This document shows, piece after piece, positions 1-12,599 of a DNA stretch of 64,000 nucleotides. The position numbers and the translations under genes are program-made. Under the pieces are notes generated by a model. The model did no database searches and was not told the DNA's origin. It saw only the letters and a list, made by a program, of their open reading frames with translations. The DNA lies in the NCBI RefSeq assembly GCF_025698545.1, contig NC_068575.1:51283980-51347979 (forward strand), given 5' to 3'. Position 1 is the stretch's first letter. Each line of letters begins with the position of its first letter. The stretch comes from Gossypium raimondii. Taxonomy: Eukaryota; Streptophyta; Magnoliopsida; Malvales; Malvaceae.

Positions 1-1506
1 GGTTCGATTGGTGGTTCCATCAATCTCTATTCGGCTCCTTCAATTGATTTGCAAGTCAATTCATCTTTCTTTTTATTTTGGATCTATGTTTTGATTGATT
101 CAATTTGGTTGCGAAAATAATGGTGAGAATTCTTAGCTATGTGCAAAAGTGCAGTGGTGATGGATTTGAGGTGGCAAAGTAAAAATATATTTTAGGAAAA
201 TAATTAAATTATACTTTTCTAAAAGGTTAAAATATAAATTTTATTATATTAATTTAACATTACAATTTTAGAAGAGTTAAATTACTTTTCGGGAATTTGT
301 GAGATTTTTCAAATCAATCCCTGAAATCAGAAGAGAAATGTTTCAACACTAAAAAGAAAAGATTGTTCCAGTAAAAGATAATGAATTCAATAATCGGTTT
401 ATTAGATTTCAGGTGACTAGTACAATTTCTTCTTCAATAAGTTATAGATTACTGACACAATTTTATAATTTTGACGTGATTTGATCAAATGGTTATAATC
501 TTTTATTTTTCTTTTAACCAAAACGAAGGTTACAGAATTTTATTATAATAAAATTTCACTTTAACATTGTATTAATTTTTAAATTAAAAAAAAATCTATC
601 CTAAATTTACCATTTTTGAAGGCGAAAGGTAAATTTAAAAGTTTATTTTAAAACCAAAAATGGTAGGGAGTATAAAATTCGAGAGGGAAGAGAACAAGTT
701 CCGGGCTTAAAATTTTTGGGCCTAGTCCTCTGCCAAATGGGCCTAAATGACACTGATTTTGATTTCACTTGTTGTTTATAGATGTCAGCCCCAATCACGC
801 ATTAACTTTTGGATTTAATATTTAGAATATTGATAATATATATTTTTATTCTATAAGTAATCTTAAAAAATTGATATGTGTCTCTACTTATAGAGTTTAA
901 TAACCCCGAAAAGTATTTAATGACACATAAATTATAAAAATTAAGTGGCTCCTTAGTTCAATAATATATGTATGATCTAAATCCAATGAAGGGTATGAAA
1001 CAAGTGAGGAGTGAAATGAAAACCACCTTAGATTCTATCATATTCATTCACAATGTATTATTAGTAGTAGAAAATTTGGGATTTTCAGGTAGCCTAACAA
1101 ACAGTAATCAATTACAGTTTGAAAATGAAAAATGTTTGTTTTGTTTTATACCAAAATAAGAGTAGGAAAGTCTACTTGTCAAAGTGCCAATTACCAAACT
1201 TTTTTTGTTCTTTTTCGTTATTGTTATGTTGATCATGTAATGTAAAGCTTAACATAGATGCAGCCTTTGTGATTGGATTGGAGATCCCAGTCGAAACCTA
1301 ACATTTAACTTTTTAACCCATCTTTTACTTATTGCCTAAGCGAAGTTATAGCAATTTTCAGAATTCAACACTAAGTTTGAGAACAAGACTAACTACAAGG
1401 ATGATAAGATTTCTTGAATCCATCATCATTGCTTGGGAAATAAATTATGTGGAGAACTCCAAAGCACCTGCCGCTGTTACTATTTCAAGGGATTTACTTC
1501 ATAAAT
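1..1506. other. AT-rich intergenic sequence, no gene recognised
   Basis: No reading frame here resembles a known protein, and the longest open frame (63 codons near 968) has no recognisable motif. The sequence is AT-rich with many in-frame stops. It ends where a solo LTR begins. Confidence 0.6.
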
Positions 1507-1701
1507 TATAACACCTCTTACTCCAGCGAACTCGAGTAACGAATGTTACATTTAATATTAAATATATATTTACAATTTCAAATACTTTTAATAATAATTT
1601 CAAGATTTTATTACACTTTTAGGAACATAACTAGACTATTGATAAAGATTAATTGCACGAGTCTTATTTAATTCGAATAAAAATTTTCAGTTGTAGGTCC
1701 A

Positions 1702-1880
1702 TGTCTCGAGGCATTACCATAGCACTGTAGAAATTTAGCTTCGATCTTGTCCTATCTCCAGACAAGTGAGTGCATGTCTCGAGACAAAAGGGCTAATGTA
1801 TAAAGGCATGGGTTAGTTACCGTAGGTTTTTAGCTTTGAAGTTTGTATGTCTCGAGACACACTTCACATATCTCGAGACT
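1702..1880. repeat. Four copies of the palindrome GTCTCGAGAC
   Basis: Copies lie at about 1703 (GTCTCGAGGC), 1776-1785 and 1849-1858 (both exact GTCTCGAGAC) and 1870-1879 (ATCTCGAGAC). They sit inside the solo LTR, spaced about 20 to 75 bases apart. The role is unknown. A different palindrome occupies a comparable place in the LTR fragment at 37.6 kb. Confidence 0.7.
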
Positions 1881-2473
1881 TGAGACAGGAGACCTAAAAG
1901 TTCTGTTTTCAAAGACTTCCAAACTATACCATAATCATTCATAATCATTCCAACCATAAAACATAACTCATATACCAAATAATTCCTTATATTTACTCAT
2001 CAAAACACATCAAACACAAGTGTGGGGAATCAATTAGTTCCTTGTTTAATTACATAAACATTCACCTAGGTACATGACATATAACAGAATAGTGGAGATA
2101 ACATACTCTTCTCCAAGCTCTTGGGATGTGATGAGACGTGAAGAAATTGATCCTCCACAAAACCTCACTTCACGCCTTTACCTACGCATTAAAAATAATG
2201 CAGTAAGCTTGTGAAAGCTTAGTAAGTACAACGAGAATTAAACTTACATTTTCATTAATTAAAGGTAAAAAAATACAAAAATGTTGCAATAAATAAGTTT
2301 AGAACTTATTAGCAATAGAATTTCTATACTATATTTAATTTATTATACTTGGATTCACTATCATTCTACTTAATCTCGTCACAATATTCGTAACTTTATT
2401 TTATCTTTTACAATTTATTGGATGCTCCATGTAGACTTAAAAGAACATGCAAGATATGCGGAAGTAATATAGA

Positions 2474-2607
2474 GATGCACCAAAGTGCAGTAATAGAACA
2501 GAATAGCACCGAAGTGCAATGTCAGAATAGAATAACACTAAAGTGTTTAATTAGAACAGAGTGGCACCGAAGTGCAATAGCAGAATAAGGAGTGCACTGA
2601 ATGCTTC
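2474..2607. repeat. Degenerate tandem repeat with GCACcgaaGTGC hairpins
   Basis: A unit of roughly 40 bases recurs four to five times, each copy holding a small inverted repeat such as GCACCAAAGTGC, GCACCGAAGTGC or CACTAAAGTG, followed by a variant of AATAGCAGAATAG. It lies inside the solo LTR. Confidence 0.65.
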
Positions 2608-4027
2608 CTAAAGGCATGCCATCTATCCTACTAGTTCATATCTTGTCTACATGGGCAAATATAACAGAATCATATTCACCTTTACATTTCAAAATTAAAC
2701 TTACATACTTTACAACTTAGCCCCTATTGTTTTAAAGCTCAACAATCATTGTCATAGCATTTCAATATCTTTCCATACATCATTAAAAAATGTGTATATA
2801 TATATGCATATATGCATATCACTTCATTTATACATTCAATCATAATATTTATCTTTTCTATCAACTTTTATATTTTTACAATTTAGCCTTTTCCTCACTA
2901 TTCTTCATTTCATTATAACAAATCACTTAGTAAATGGAATTAAATAATTAATTCCATCATTCTTAATCAACTTCTTATTTATGTATAGCATAATAGTTAA
3001 TAATAAAAATCATGTAAACATTTAAACATCTAATTAAACTTACTAATTAAAATTATTTAAGCTAAGAAAAATTCTAGTTATACTTACAACCAAAGACTTG
3101 GAATCAAGCTTTCTTCTTCTTCTTCTACTCTTTGGCTATCTCTTTGCCTTTGTCCCCAACTTCTTGTTCATTTCTCTTTTTCTTCATTTCCATATAAAAA
3201 TATACATGTTTTACTTATCAATATTATAATCAAGTAGCATATCTATGTTCTTTAAATAAAACTAACATGAAATCCATGGAAAAACATATCATACTTACCT
3301 TCATTTCTTCTGGTCAAATCCTAATTTTTATTTTCTCTCTCCTCCAAGATAACAATGGATACACTTCTCATGAAACTAAGATAGCTACTAGGCTTCTCTA
3401 TTGATTTCACTAATTATTCATGAAAAAAATTGGGGCAAGTAAACTTGGAAAGCTTGGAAACTGTGAAAAGGACCTATTTATAAATAATATAAAAATTTTA
3501 AAGATGGAGAAAAGAGAGAGGGGCTTGAGAATGGGGGAAAGATGAATGAATATCATCATTTTTCTAAACAATTCTAAAATAAAAATCTAGTAATTTTAAT
3601 AATTAAAATAATAAATATTGACCAATCATACTTTTATACCAATTTAGTCCTTAATCATTAACATGCATAATTATCTAAATTACATATTACCCACTTAGTC
3701 CCTCAACTTCTTCAACAATACCATTCTGAGCCATATTTTCTTTTGGTAAAATTCCACCTCTAGCCCCTCCTATTTTTTCTTTCAACTCAATCTACTCATT
3801 CCAACTCTTAATTTCCTTACTCTTGCCCCAATACTTTTCATTCTCTTACAATTTAGTCAATATCCCGAATTTATTTCTCACAATAAACAAGCCTTTTTAT
3901 TACCATTAGTATCTACCTTCACGTTTAACTAATAATGATAATTTCTATTTTATAACCTTATCAAATTCTAACACATTTCCTCTCGATTTAACATGGTTAT
4001 TGACTCAGGGGTATTAGGGATGTTACA

Positions 4028-4379
4028 TGAATTATTCCTCCAATTTATTGCACTTTAAAAGTAAGTAGATAGTAGGCTAAATGCTTATATTTGGGAATTT
4101 TTTAGGGATCGCTTACATAAGGGTCAAAATTTTCAAAATTGTTATATAAGGGCCTAACCATTACAAAAGTGCTTAAATAAGAGCTTTTCACACATTTCAA
4201 CCTAGTTTGTAGTAAAAATATGGTGAGCATTAACATATTTAGAAAAAAAACACATAACAGCCGAATCATATATTGCTTGAAAAGAAAATAAAGTAATATT
4301 AACATAATTTGAAAAGAAAAAAAAACCCTAACCGTCGCCCTCTCATCCCAAAATTCTTAAAATTTTTCCAACAATCTTA
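4028..4379. other. Short AT-rich spacer between two transposon remnants
   Basis: No gene is visible. Open frames on the minus strand are low-complexity and have no recognisable motif. Confidence 0.5.
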
Positions 4380-6813
4380 ATTTTTTCTTCTATTTGAAAA
4401 ACAAAATCTGGAATGGCGAATAAAGTAGTCAGCTCTATCTCTGAGACATCTTCTCCTTCCAACTAAAATCAAGTCTAACCCAATTCTGGAAATTCTAGAA
4501 CATCTGAGAATCTGTTTCTTCTTATCACAAGTCATAAACTCAATGGACAAAACTATCTCTAATGGTTCCAATCTGTCTAAAAGTTCATGTGTGGTAGAGG
4601 AAAAGAAGATTACTTGATTCGAGAAGTTCCAATTCCTGAGAAAACTGATTTGAACTGCAAGAATTGAAAGGCCGATAATCATCAAATCATGTCATGTCTC
4701 ATAAACTCTATGAACGTGGATATTGGTGAAAACTTTCTCCTATATGAAATGACTCAATAAATATGGGAGGCAGTGAAGGAAACTTACTCTAATTTTAGAA
4801 ATATTTCAAAAATCTTCGCGGTGGAGACAGTTCTTCATGATCACCGTTAAGGAGAATTAATGGTAACTCGATATTTTAATGTTCTAATTCATCATTGGCA
4901 ACAATTAGATTTGTTTGAGTTTTATAGGAGGAAGTGTCCAGAGGACAATGCTTTATATCGTAAGATAGTGGAGCAAAAAAGAACTTTTAAATTTTTGCTT
5001 GGTTTGAATAAAGGTTTAGATGATGTTAAAGGTAGAATAATGGGAACAAAAGCTCTTCCCAGTCTTCGAGAGACATTTTCAAAAGTTGGCCAAAAATAAA
5101 GTAGGAAGAAGGTAATGTTAGGCAATCAACCGCCACCTCCAAACCCAAATGGGTCTGTATTTGTTGCTTGTAGCTCAAGGTCTCCAACACTAAAGGATAA
5201 CTGCTAGCTGAGAAAGGGGCAGCCTTGGTGTGACCATTACTCTAAACCTATTCATATAAGGGAGGCATGTTGAAAGCTACACGAAAAACCATAGATTGGA
5301 GGTCAAATAGATCAGCCCAAGATAGTTGTGCAAACGCAACCAATGTCAAGTTGGAACAACAGTGCACAACTGAATCCAGCCTCTTCACCAAGGAACAACT
5401 AGATATGTTAAAATTGTTGTTGAGCAACACTTTAACACAACACTCTACCGCTGCACCAGGCATAAGCTTACATACTAAGTCAAGTAAATTACAATTAAAT
5501 TAAACCGTTGAAATCTTTATATGGGTTGAAGTAATCTCCACAAGCATGGTTTGGTCGATTCTCAAAGTCAGTAAAAGGACATGACTTTATCCAATGCCAA
5601 GTTGATCACGCATTATTTGTGAAACATTCCTCAATAGATAAGTTGGTTGTTCATATTGTCTACGTGGATGATATTATTCTAATTGGAAATTATATGGAAG
5701 AGATAGCAAGGATCAAATAGGCATTAGCTAAATAATTTAAAGTCAAATATTTTGGTCTTCTTCGATACTTTCTAGGAATGAAAGTGGCTCAATCAAGAAA
5801 AGGTATATTTGTTTCACAATTCAAATACAACTTAGAATTACTAAAGGAAATTGGTATGCTTGGTTATAGACCAGCAAACACTCCAATGGACTTAAAAAAA
5901 AAACCTCAGGCGTGAAAAAGAAGGAGTTCTAGTGGATAAAGGGAGATACCAATGTCTGGTAGGGAAACTTATCTTTCTCATACTCAGCCATACATTGGTT
6001 TTGCAGTGAGCACAGTTAGTCAGTTCATGAACAATACGATGGAGGAACACATGGATGCAGTATACCAGATTCTTAAGTATCAATGTTGTACTTTGATGTA
6101 GACTGGGCAGGGAATCATATAGATAGCAAATCAACTACAGATTATTACTCCTTTGTATGGGGAAATCTTGTGACTTGGAGAAGTAAAAAATAGTTTTTTG
6201 TTTCCAAGAGCAGTGCTAAATCAGAGTTAAGAGCACTTGTAATTATGATTTGGGAAGGGGTATGGATTAGGCGGGTAATGGCAAAATTGGGTATGGAATT
6301 TGGAAAAACTGTGAAGCTCAAATGTGATAACCAAGAAACCATCAATATTGCAAAGGATCCAGTTCATCATGATTGAACTAAGCATGTTACGATTGATAGA
6401 CACTTCATTGTAGAGAAGATAGAGAATTTTGAAGTAAAAGTAATATATAGAGAATTTTGAAGTAAAGGTAATATACATTCCATCTCGGGAGTAGTGTGTA
6501 GATATTTTAACGAAGGCTCTTCAAGGTCTTAACCTTGAAAGATTGTATAACAAGCTGGGCATGTACAACATGTACAACCCAACTTGAGGGGGAGTGTTGC
6601 ATATTTAGTTCTCAAAGTTAGGAGTTAGTTTCCTATTTTGTAGGTATTAGGAAATCAAGAAACTAATTAGTTTTTATTCTGTTTTAGTATTACTATTTTA
6701 TAGGAGGTAGTTTCCTTTTTTATTTATGCAGAAATGTATATATATCATGTACCTATTTTGATTTAATATAGAAGATTAATTCATTCAAAATCTTCAGCTC
6801 GTAGTAAAAAAAC
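4380..6813 (+). mobile_element. Decayed Ty1/copia retrotransposon
   Basis: A copia-type Gag lies at about 4500-5095. It includes the N-terminal 'KLNG-NY' region, a tryptophan (WQQLDLFE) and a stretch ending in LPSLRETFSKV. At about 5510-6460 follow the end of reverse transcriptase, with YGLK, QAWF and the catalytic YVDDI motif, and then an RNase H region with SSAKSELRAL. Numerous stops and frameshifts break every domain, and protease, integrase and much of RT are missing between 5.5 and 5.6 kb. A polypurine tract (TTGAGGGGGAG) ends at 6594, directly before an LTR-like TGTTGC start. No matching 5' LTR was found upstream. The copy is non-functional. Confidence 0.85.
6595..6813 (+). repeat. Probable 3' LTR of the copia remnant
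   Basis: It begins TGTTGCATATTTAG immediately after the polypurine tract, as copia LTRs do, and contains a TATATA run near 6738. The right edge is uncertain. An ACA near 6813 is the best TG...CA partner, but without a second LTR it cannot be fixed. Confidence 0.5.
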
Positions 6814-7059
6814 ATAGCTTTTTTTGGAAAGTATCTATGTTATGAAAAATACTAACTTGTGCCATAAGTTATGTATTGAGTGTCTGTATATAAAACTCAA
6901 TAATATCATTTTCACTATTTTGTTTTGTTGTTTCAAGACTTGTTGTATCCTAGAGGCAATATTAAAAGCCTTAAGGATAGTGAATCATGCTTCAAGTTTA
7001 TTTTTTCCCTTAATTTTTTTCTTGCTCCACAAGTTTATAACATAAATAGGTTGTGTTTA

Positions 7060-10000
7060 ATATGGCATAACTTAAGGCTCTAAGAATAGATGGCTTTCAT
7101 GCGAAGTTCTATTAATCGTAGTGGGGCATTGTGGGTCATAGTGTTTGTGGCAACGTGTCTCCTCAGGTGAATAGATGGACCCTTACCTTAATAAACCATA
7201 GTTGGCTCTACTTGTAAAAGTGACTGGGGTCGAATTTCTATCTTAGTTCTGTCTAATAATTTATGTATTGTTTTCTACAAGATCATCACTAAAACTATGG
7301 TTAATCAGTTGGGTTGATTATGTGGAAAATAATTCATCAGTATCAAAGCGAATTTTGTTGCGGGTGTAATATTTTAGATAATATAGTTATTACCAAAGAA
7401 ATAGCCTACACAATACGAATCATGAAAAGTAAGAATTGTTGGATGGTGATCAAAGTTGACATTGAGAAAGCGTATGATAGGATCTATTCGGACATTTTAG
7501 AATACTCTTTATCCAACGTTTGATTTCCAATATTCATCTTTAAAGCAATCATGCATTGTGTGCCCTCTTCGTCTATGTAGGTTCTATGGAATGGGGATGT
7601 AATAGACACATTATTTTCATCAAGGGGTTACGACAAGGGGACCTTCTATCCCCCATACCTTTTTTGTTTTGGAGATGGTGTGTTTGGGGCATTTGATTGG
7701 TTTGATTGTCAAAAGGTAAGAACGGGCGCCATTAATGTTGTTTAGGAAGGTTGTTTTGTCCCATATTGTCTTTTGTACGATGAATAAATAAATAAAGTTA
7801 ATTTCACATTTCACTGTTATGTCTTTTGTATTTCTATCTTTTATATTTTGCATGACTAGTGAAATTGTGACAAACAAATATTAACTAATTGATTGCCTAA
7901 GTTCAAACTGATGATAAATGACACTATAAGAATGTTTACATTGCGAGAAAGACAACTTACTTCAGTAGATAATTTAAACTAGTTTGTAATCCCGTAAAAG
8001 AATCAAAGTGAGCATTTGATTCAAATATTGAGAAGGATTATTATGTCGTTTACAATTCCAATGAAGAGATAGTTAGTCTTGGCTATCGGAGCAGTTGACT
8101 CAACGGGTAGAGATATAAATGTATTTATTGAAAGAATGATACATTGGACTGGACCCAGATAAATAATTCTAAATCTGTTTGTGAATTAATGCACTTGTGA
8201 CGTTCATGGTGTGATTTATCTAAATCCTAAGTTAGTCACTAACCATGCGTATGTAACTCATGTGCTTTAATATAAGTGAAGGCTTATGCTCTAAAGATGA
8301 TCGAGCTAATAGCCGGTATGTTGTGTACATGAGTTTTGCATGGCATGACTTTCTAGCAGTAGCGGAATTCATAGTTTAATTAAAGAGTTAGCTATATCCT
8401 CTCATTGACACTGTATAGATTGATAAATATGGAACGTGACCATGGGTTGCTTGTTCCCGAACGAGCAATTTATCACATTCATTTATTGACTGTGATCATA
8501 TTAATCATTAAAAAGACACAATGGTGACAATGAGATAAAATAAGATTTTATTGAGTGAATGGATTTAACCCAAAGGAATCAAAGATATCATATGAGGATA
8601 ACACACACATAACGAGGTCATTGGACAAAATAGTTGGATAAATTACTTTCGTAAAGAGTATACAATAAAGAGTTTTCAATTATGGTACTTCTTGTGGACT
8701 CATCATGATTAAGTAATTGTAAATTATCGAAACGATACTTTTGGACATAATTGTAATTACTAAAGCCTAACTGTATATATCCGATTGGTCCATCCGCTAG
8801 CTCAACAAAAGCTCGATCAAACTGTATTTGAATCAAAAGAAAATTCTATGACTTTGGAAATAATTTAATTGAGTCGATTTATTCGATGTCGAAGTAAATT
8901 GGACGGTTGTAAAAATTATTCAACTAGAGAATTAGATTAAAGAATTTTCTTAAAAATTAATTTGGAAAATCTAAGTGATTTTTAGGAAAATTAATTTTGA
9001 TCAAGAAAAATTAAATTAATCAAATTAATTAAAATTAATATGAAATTTTTAGAAATTAATTTTCAAGTCAGATAATTGACCCAATAAGTAATTGAACTTG
9101 AAAATTAGACCTAAGATCATAAATTGGAACCTAGACTCAAAAATTGGTCGAACTAGGTTTGGTATGTGAAATCGGATTGACGATCCAATTGGTGGCTGGA
9201 CCAAATCGGTCGGGCCGTCACTGGCCCAAATCAAATCGACAGTAATCAAACCAGCTTTGGGTGCTGACGGCAGCATTTCGGTGGTCGAAAAATTGTCGAG
9301 GATGGTGGGTCTTCGGTGGTTGAGCAATGGAAGAATTACACTCCTACTGGGGCTCTGCTAGAGAATTTGATTTCAGATTAACTATTCCAAAAATAATATT
9401 ATTTTAATAGATTTAATATTAAATTAAATTTAATATTTATATTGTAGATAAATATTCTATTAATTTAATATTAAAGTGATTAAGTTTAATTATAGTTGAA
9501 CTCTCTAAACTTTCCCTATATGAAAAGAGCCTTAAGTCATTATTTACACGCAGTTGAATTTAAGAGAAAGTTGTAGAGAGAAAATTCTTTGAAGAAATTA
9601 TTTAAGAAATTTTGTAGAGATATTTTTCTTATTTATAACTTGGCCCAAAAGTTTAGAGAAATTGTAAAATTACCCCACTGGTAATTTTTGTAAAAAAATT
9701 TCTGATTCAAAGTGAGCCCACACTTGGTAGACGTAAGCTGAAGGATAGCGAAGAAGACTACTCGGTCAAAGCGTTCATCCTAGACGAATCAAAATGGTAC
9801 AATTTTGATTAAGTGTTTATTACTTTAGATATCACAACCAAGTTTTTGTTTTGGATTTAAAAAAAAAACTCTTGTTTTTCCTTAAACTTATTTTTCGCTG
9901 CGTTTTTCAAATATGCTTTTCCAACATGCCGATGACTTAATTTTGTTCTGCAAGGATGAGTTGAGGTGTGTGCATTAGACTCAAGTGCTCTTTTATAGCA

Positions 10001-11830
10001 ATACACCAGAAGGACTAGCCTTTGAATTGAGTAGGGTGTTAGGTTTCTCTCGAGTAGACGATTTGGGAAAATATCTCTAAATGCCTATTTTTCTTGAGTG
10101 AGTGACTAGTCGAACTTTCTAGTTTGTGGTTGATAAGGTGTGCGCCAAGCTAAATGGTTGGGATGCACATTACCTTTTATTAGCAAGCCATATAACGAAC
10201 CGATGCTTCTTGCCTTTTTGAACTACTTTATGTGTACGAGTCAAGTGTTGGTTATGGTTTGTAAGGAGATTGAAAAGTGCTAGGAACTTTATATGGCATT
10301 CTAGTCACTCCTAGAAGAAGTCAGCCTTGGTTAGCTGGCAAAATTACTACCAAACGATAAAGCATGGTGGTTTGGGCTTGTGAAACGCCAAAGATCAAAA
10401 TACAATTTTCCTTCTTAAGTTGAGCTACAATATTGTTTCCAACACTACGCTTTAAAGGTTTGATTACGTCGTAGTAAATATAAAGTGCATTATGTCCTAC
10501 TTGAGTCGAGTGAACGTAGTAATTGTTCCTACATATGGAAATCCTTAGTAAGGGTATAACCTACTATTCTTAAAGGTCTTTATTGGGCGATAGACAATGG
10601 CCGATTAGTGAATTTTTTGAATCATAGGGGATAATGAGCTTAGGTCCCCTTTAAGAGTATAATGTGGGCTTGATTCCTTTGAAGGATCGTGTCTAATGTG
10701 TGACGTGCTTAATGCATGAAGAAAATGGGATTGTGAGTGTTTGAAGTGGTTGTTTCCCTAAGAAATTTTGCAATGTATTGTATTTATTTTGTCGCTTAAG
10801 CCAGTGTCTGGTAATGATCAAATAACTTGGAAAAGGACAGAGTGCGAGCAGTTTTTGACAACAAAAACTTTTAAAGGCATGTACAACTCCAATACCTCAA
10901 GTACCGGGATGACTAGTTACAAGTCTGACAGATTAAGGCCTCTCAACGAGTCCATACATTCTCCTGGTTGGTGTAGCATAACTGGCTCCTCACAAATGTA
11001 GAGTAAGTTCATAGGGGAATGGCTTTTAAAGGTCATCATGCTTATTATGTTGAGCCCACAAAGATTGTTTTGCATGTGTTACGAGGGTGCCACTTTACAG
11101 AACTAGTGTGGCACAACATTGTTCCCTAGAGGTTTCTAGGTAGGTTCTTTTGTGGTTCTGTGGACAAGTGGTCTAGGTGGAACCTATAAAGTACAGTTGT
11201 CTCGTATGTGCACAATGGTAAATGGGAATTAGATAGCCAACACTGTCTCATATCTCGACAATAGTGATTTGAGAATTTGTTGGTAGCCATCACTTGCGAA
11301 TTAGGTAAAGGTTAATGTTGATGGTTCATTGTCAGCTCGAATGAACATTGCTCTATTGGTGGTGTGATTCAAAATATAAGTGGAGGCTGAGTTATAGGAT
11401 TCTCAATGCATGTTGGGGTGTCCACGATTTTTCATATGGAAACAAGAGCTTTGTACGAGGGATTGAAACTAATTTGGGATAGTGGCTTCTGCATTGTTGA
11501 AGTAGAAAGTGATAATGTTGTTCTTGTTGAACTAGTTTAAAGCAGTGGTGTTGCCATAAATCTCTTGTTTGTGTTGCGACTGATTTATGAGTTGTGCTGT
11601 CGTAGTTGGCATGTTTATTTGAGGTACATTAGGCGAGAGCATAATAAGGTGGTGAATCTTTTGTCTAAGGGCAATTTGTTAGAGCTTAATAGGCTTCATA
11701 CATTTGATAGACCTCCATCCTCTGTTGTGTCTTTGTTGGTTGTTGATATTAACTGTTATCTCAATTCCATTTGTACGAAGCAGGAGTGCTGAATGTAGCC
11801 TTATTTCGGGGATTCCTTTTTTATCGAAAA
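7060..11830 (+). mobile_element. Non-LTR retrotransposon (LINE), broken and interrupted
   Basis: Plus-strand fragments in LINE order are visible despite many stops. Near 7080-7130 is the 'KALRIDGFHAKFY' block before the RT. At 7340-7510 RT holds 'NILDNIV' and 'WMVIKVDIEKAYDR', and near 7620 'GLRQGDLLSP'. After a roughly 2.2 kb interruption comes the RT catalytic core 'ADDLILFCKDE' (about 9928-9960), then 'HGGLGL' near 10365-10380. A C-terminal zinc-binding block 'HVLRGCHFTELVWHN' lies near 11070-11120. An RNase H domain at 11310-11690 contains 'VNVDGS', 'ETRALYEGLKL', 'VEVESDN' and 'IRREHNKVVNLLSK'. The endonuclease domain was not found upstream, so the copy is 5'-truncated, as is common for LINEs. 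Confidence 0.85.
7736..9926. mobile_element. Probable LTR (copia-like) nested in the LINE
   Basis: The segment separates two parts of one LINE reverse transcriptase: 'GLRQGDLLSP' lies just before it and 'ADDLILF' just after. It has no recognisable coding sequence. It ends CGCTGCGTTTTTC...TTTTCCAACA, a form typical of copia LTR 3' ends, and a TGTTG lies near the proposed left edge. A clean target-site duplication was not found, so the left boundary may be off and more than one insertion is possible. Confidence 0.45.
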
Positions 11831-12055
11831 ATATTAATATATACAATATTTTAGATATATATGATAGAGATATTGGATCAGTTTAAAATTTTACATGCAT
11901 GACAACTACAATTATATAGATAAATTTAATGGTTGGATCACTAAAATATTAATAGTACAAAAATATATAAAATAGTGTAAAGCATAATTTTACACTGGTG
12001 TAAGTGAATCTATCAAAATTATATTCATAAATAAATTATGAATATATATTCTTAA

Positions 12056-12599
12056 GGTAAACTACAAAAATAGTCACTTTTGTTTGCCTCAAATTACATT
12101 TTAGTCACTTATGTTTGAAATGTTACGTTTTAGTCACTTACATTATCGTTTTGTTACGAAGTAGTCACCCTGCCATTAAACTCCATTACCTCTCTAACAA
12201 CAATACTACGTGGCAGTCCAAATGAGTTTTAAATGTCAACTTGGATGTCCAACTAGGATGAAAATAGTTTTTTTATTCAAAATGGAAAAGAAAACTAAAA
12301 GAAAAGAGAGGCGAACAGTTTTTCTTTTCCAGTTCAAGGTGTAATTAAATTAAAATTTTTAATTAAATAAATTTATTTAATTAAAAATCTATTCTTGTCG
12401 CAGTTGGACATTCAAGTTAGCATTTAAAACCTATTTAGATTGCTACGTAAGATTGCTATTAGAGGTAATGGAGCTTAACGACGGAGTGACTACTTTGTAA
12501 CAAAATAATAACGTAAATGGCTAAAATGTAACATTTCAAACATAAGTGGCTAAAATGTAATCTAAGACAAACAAAAGTGACTATTTTTATAGTTTACCC
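12056..12599. mobile_element. Foldback/MITE-like element with long terminal inverted repeats
   Basis: The left end GGTAAACTACAAAAATAGTC and the right end GACTATTTTTATAGTTTACC are inverted copies. The complementarity continues inward for well over 100 bases: repeated TTTAGTCACTTA on the left answers TAAGTGGCTAAAA on the right, and CTCCATTACCTCT answers AGAGGTAATGGAG. The interior is AT-rich and non-coding. No convincing target duplication was seen, so the superfamily is not assigned. Confidence 0.75.

Larger units (their letters stand above)
1507..4027. mobile_element. Solo LTR of a Ty3/gypsy-type element
   Basis: The left edge reads TATAACACCTCTTACTC, a close variant of the TGTAACACCCCTTACCC end of the gypsy LTR at 38510, and the right edge ends GGGATGTTACA. 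The pieces immediately outside (TAAAT on the left, TGAAT on the right) agree at 4 of 5 positions, consistent with a decayed 5-bp target duplication. No gag or pol sequence lies between the edges, and the roughly 2.5 kb length suits a long chromovirus LTR. The interior carries two sets of short repeated palindromes, listed separately. Boundaries rest on the terminal motifs alone, because the partner LTR was presumably lost by recombination. Confidence 0.6.
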
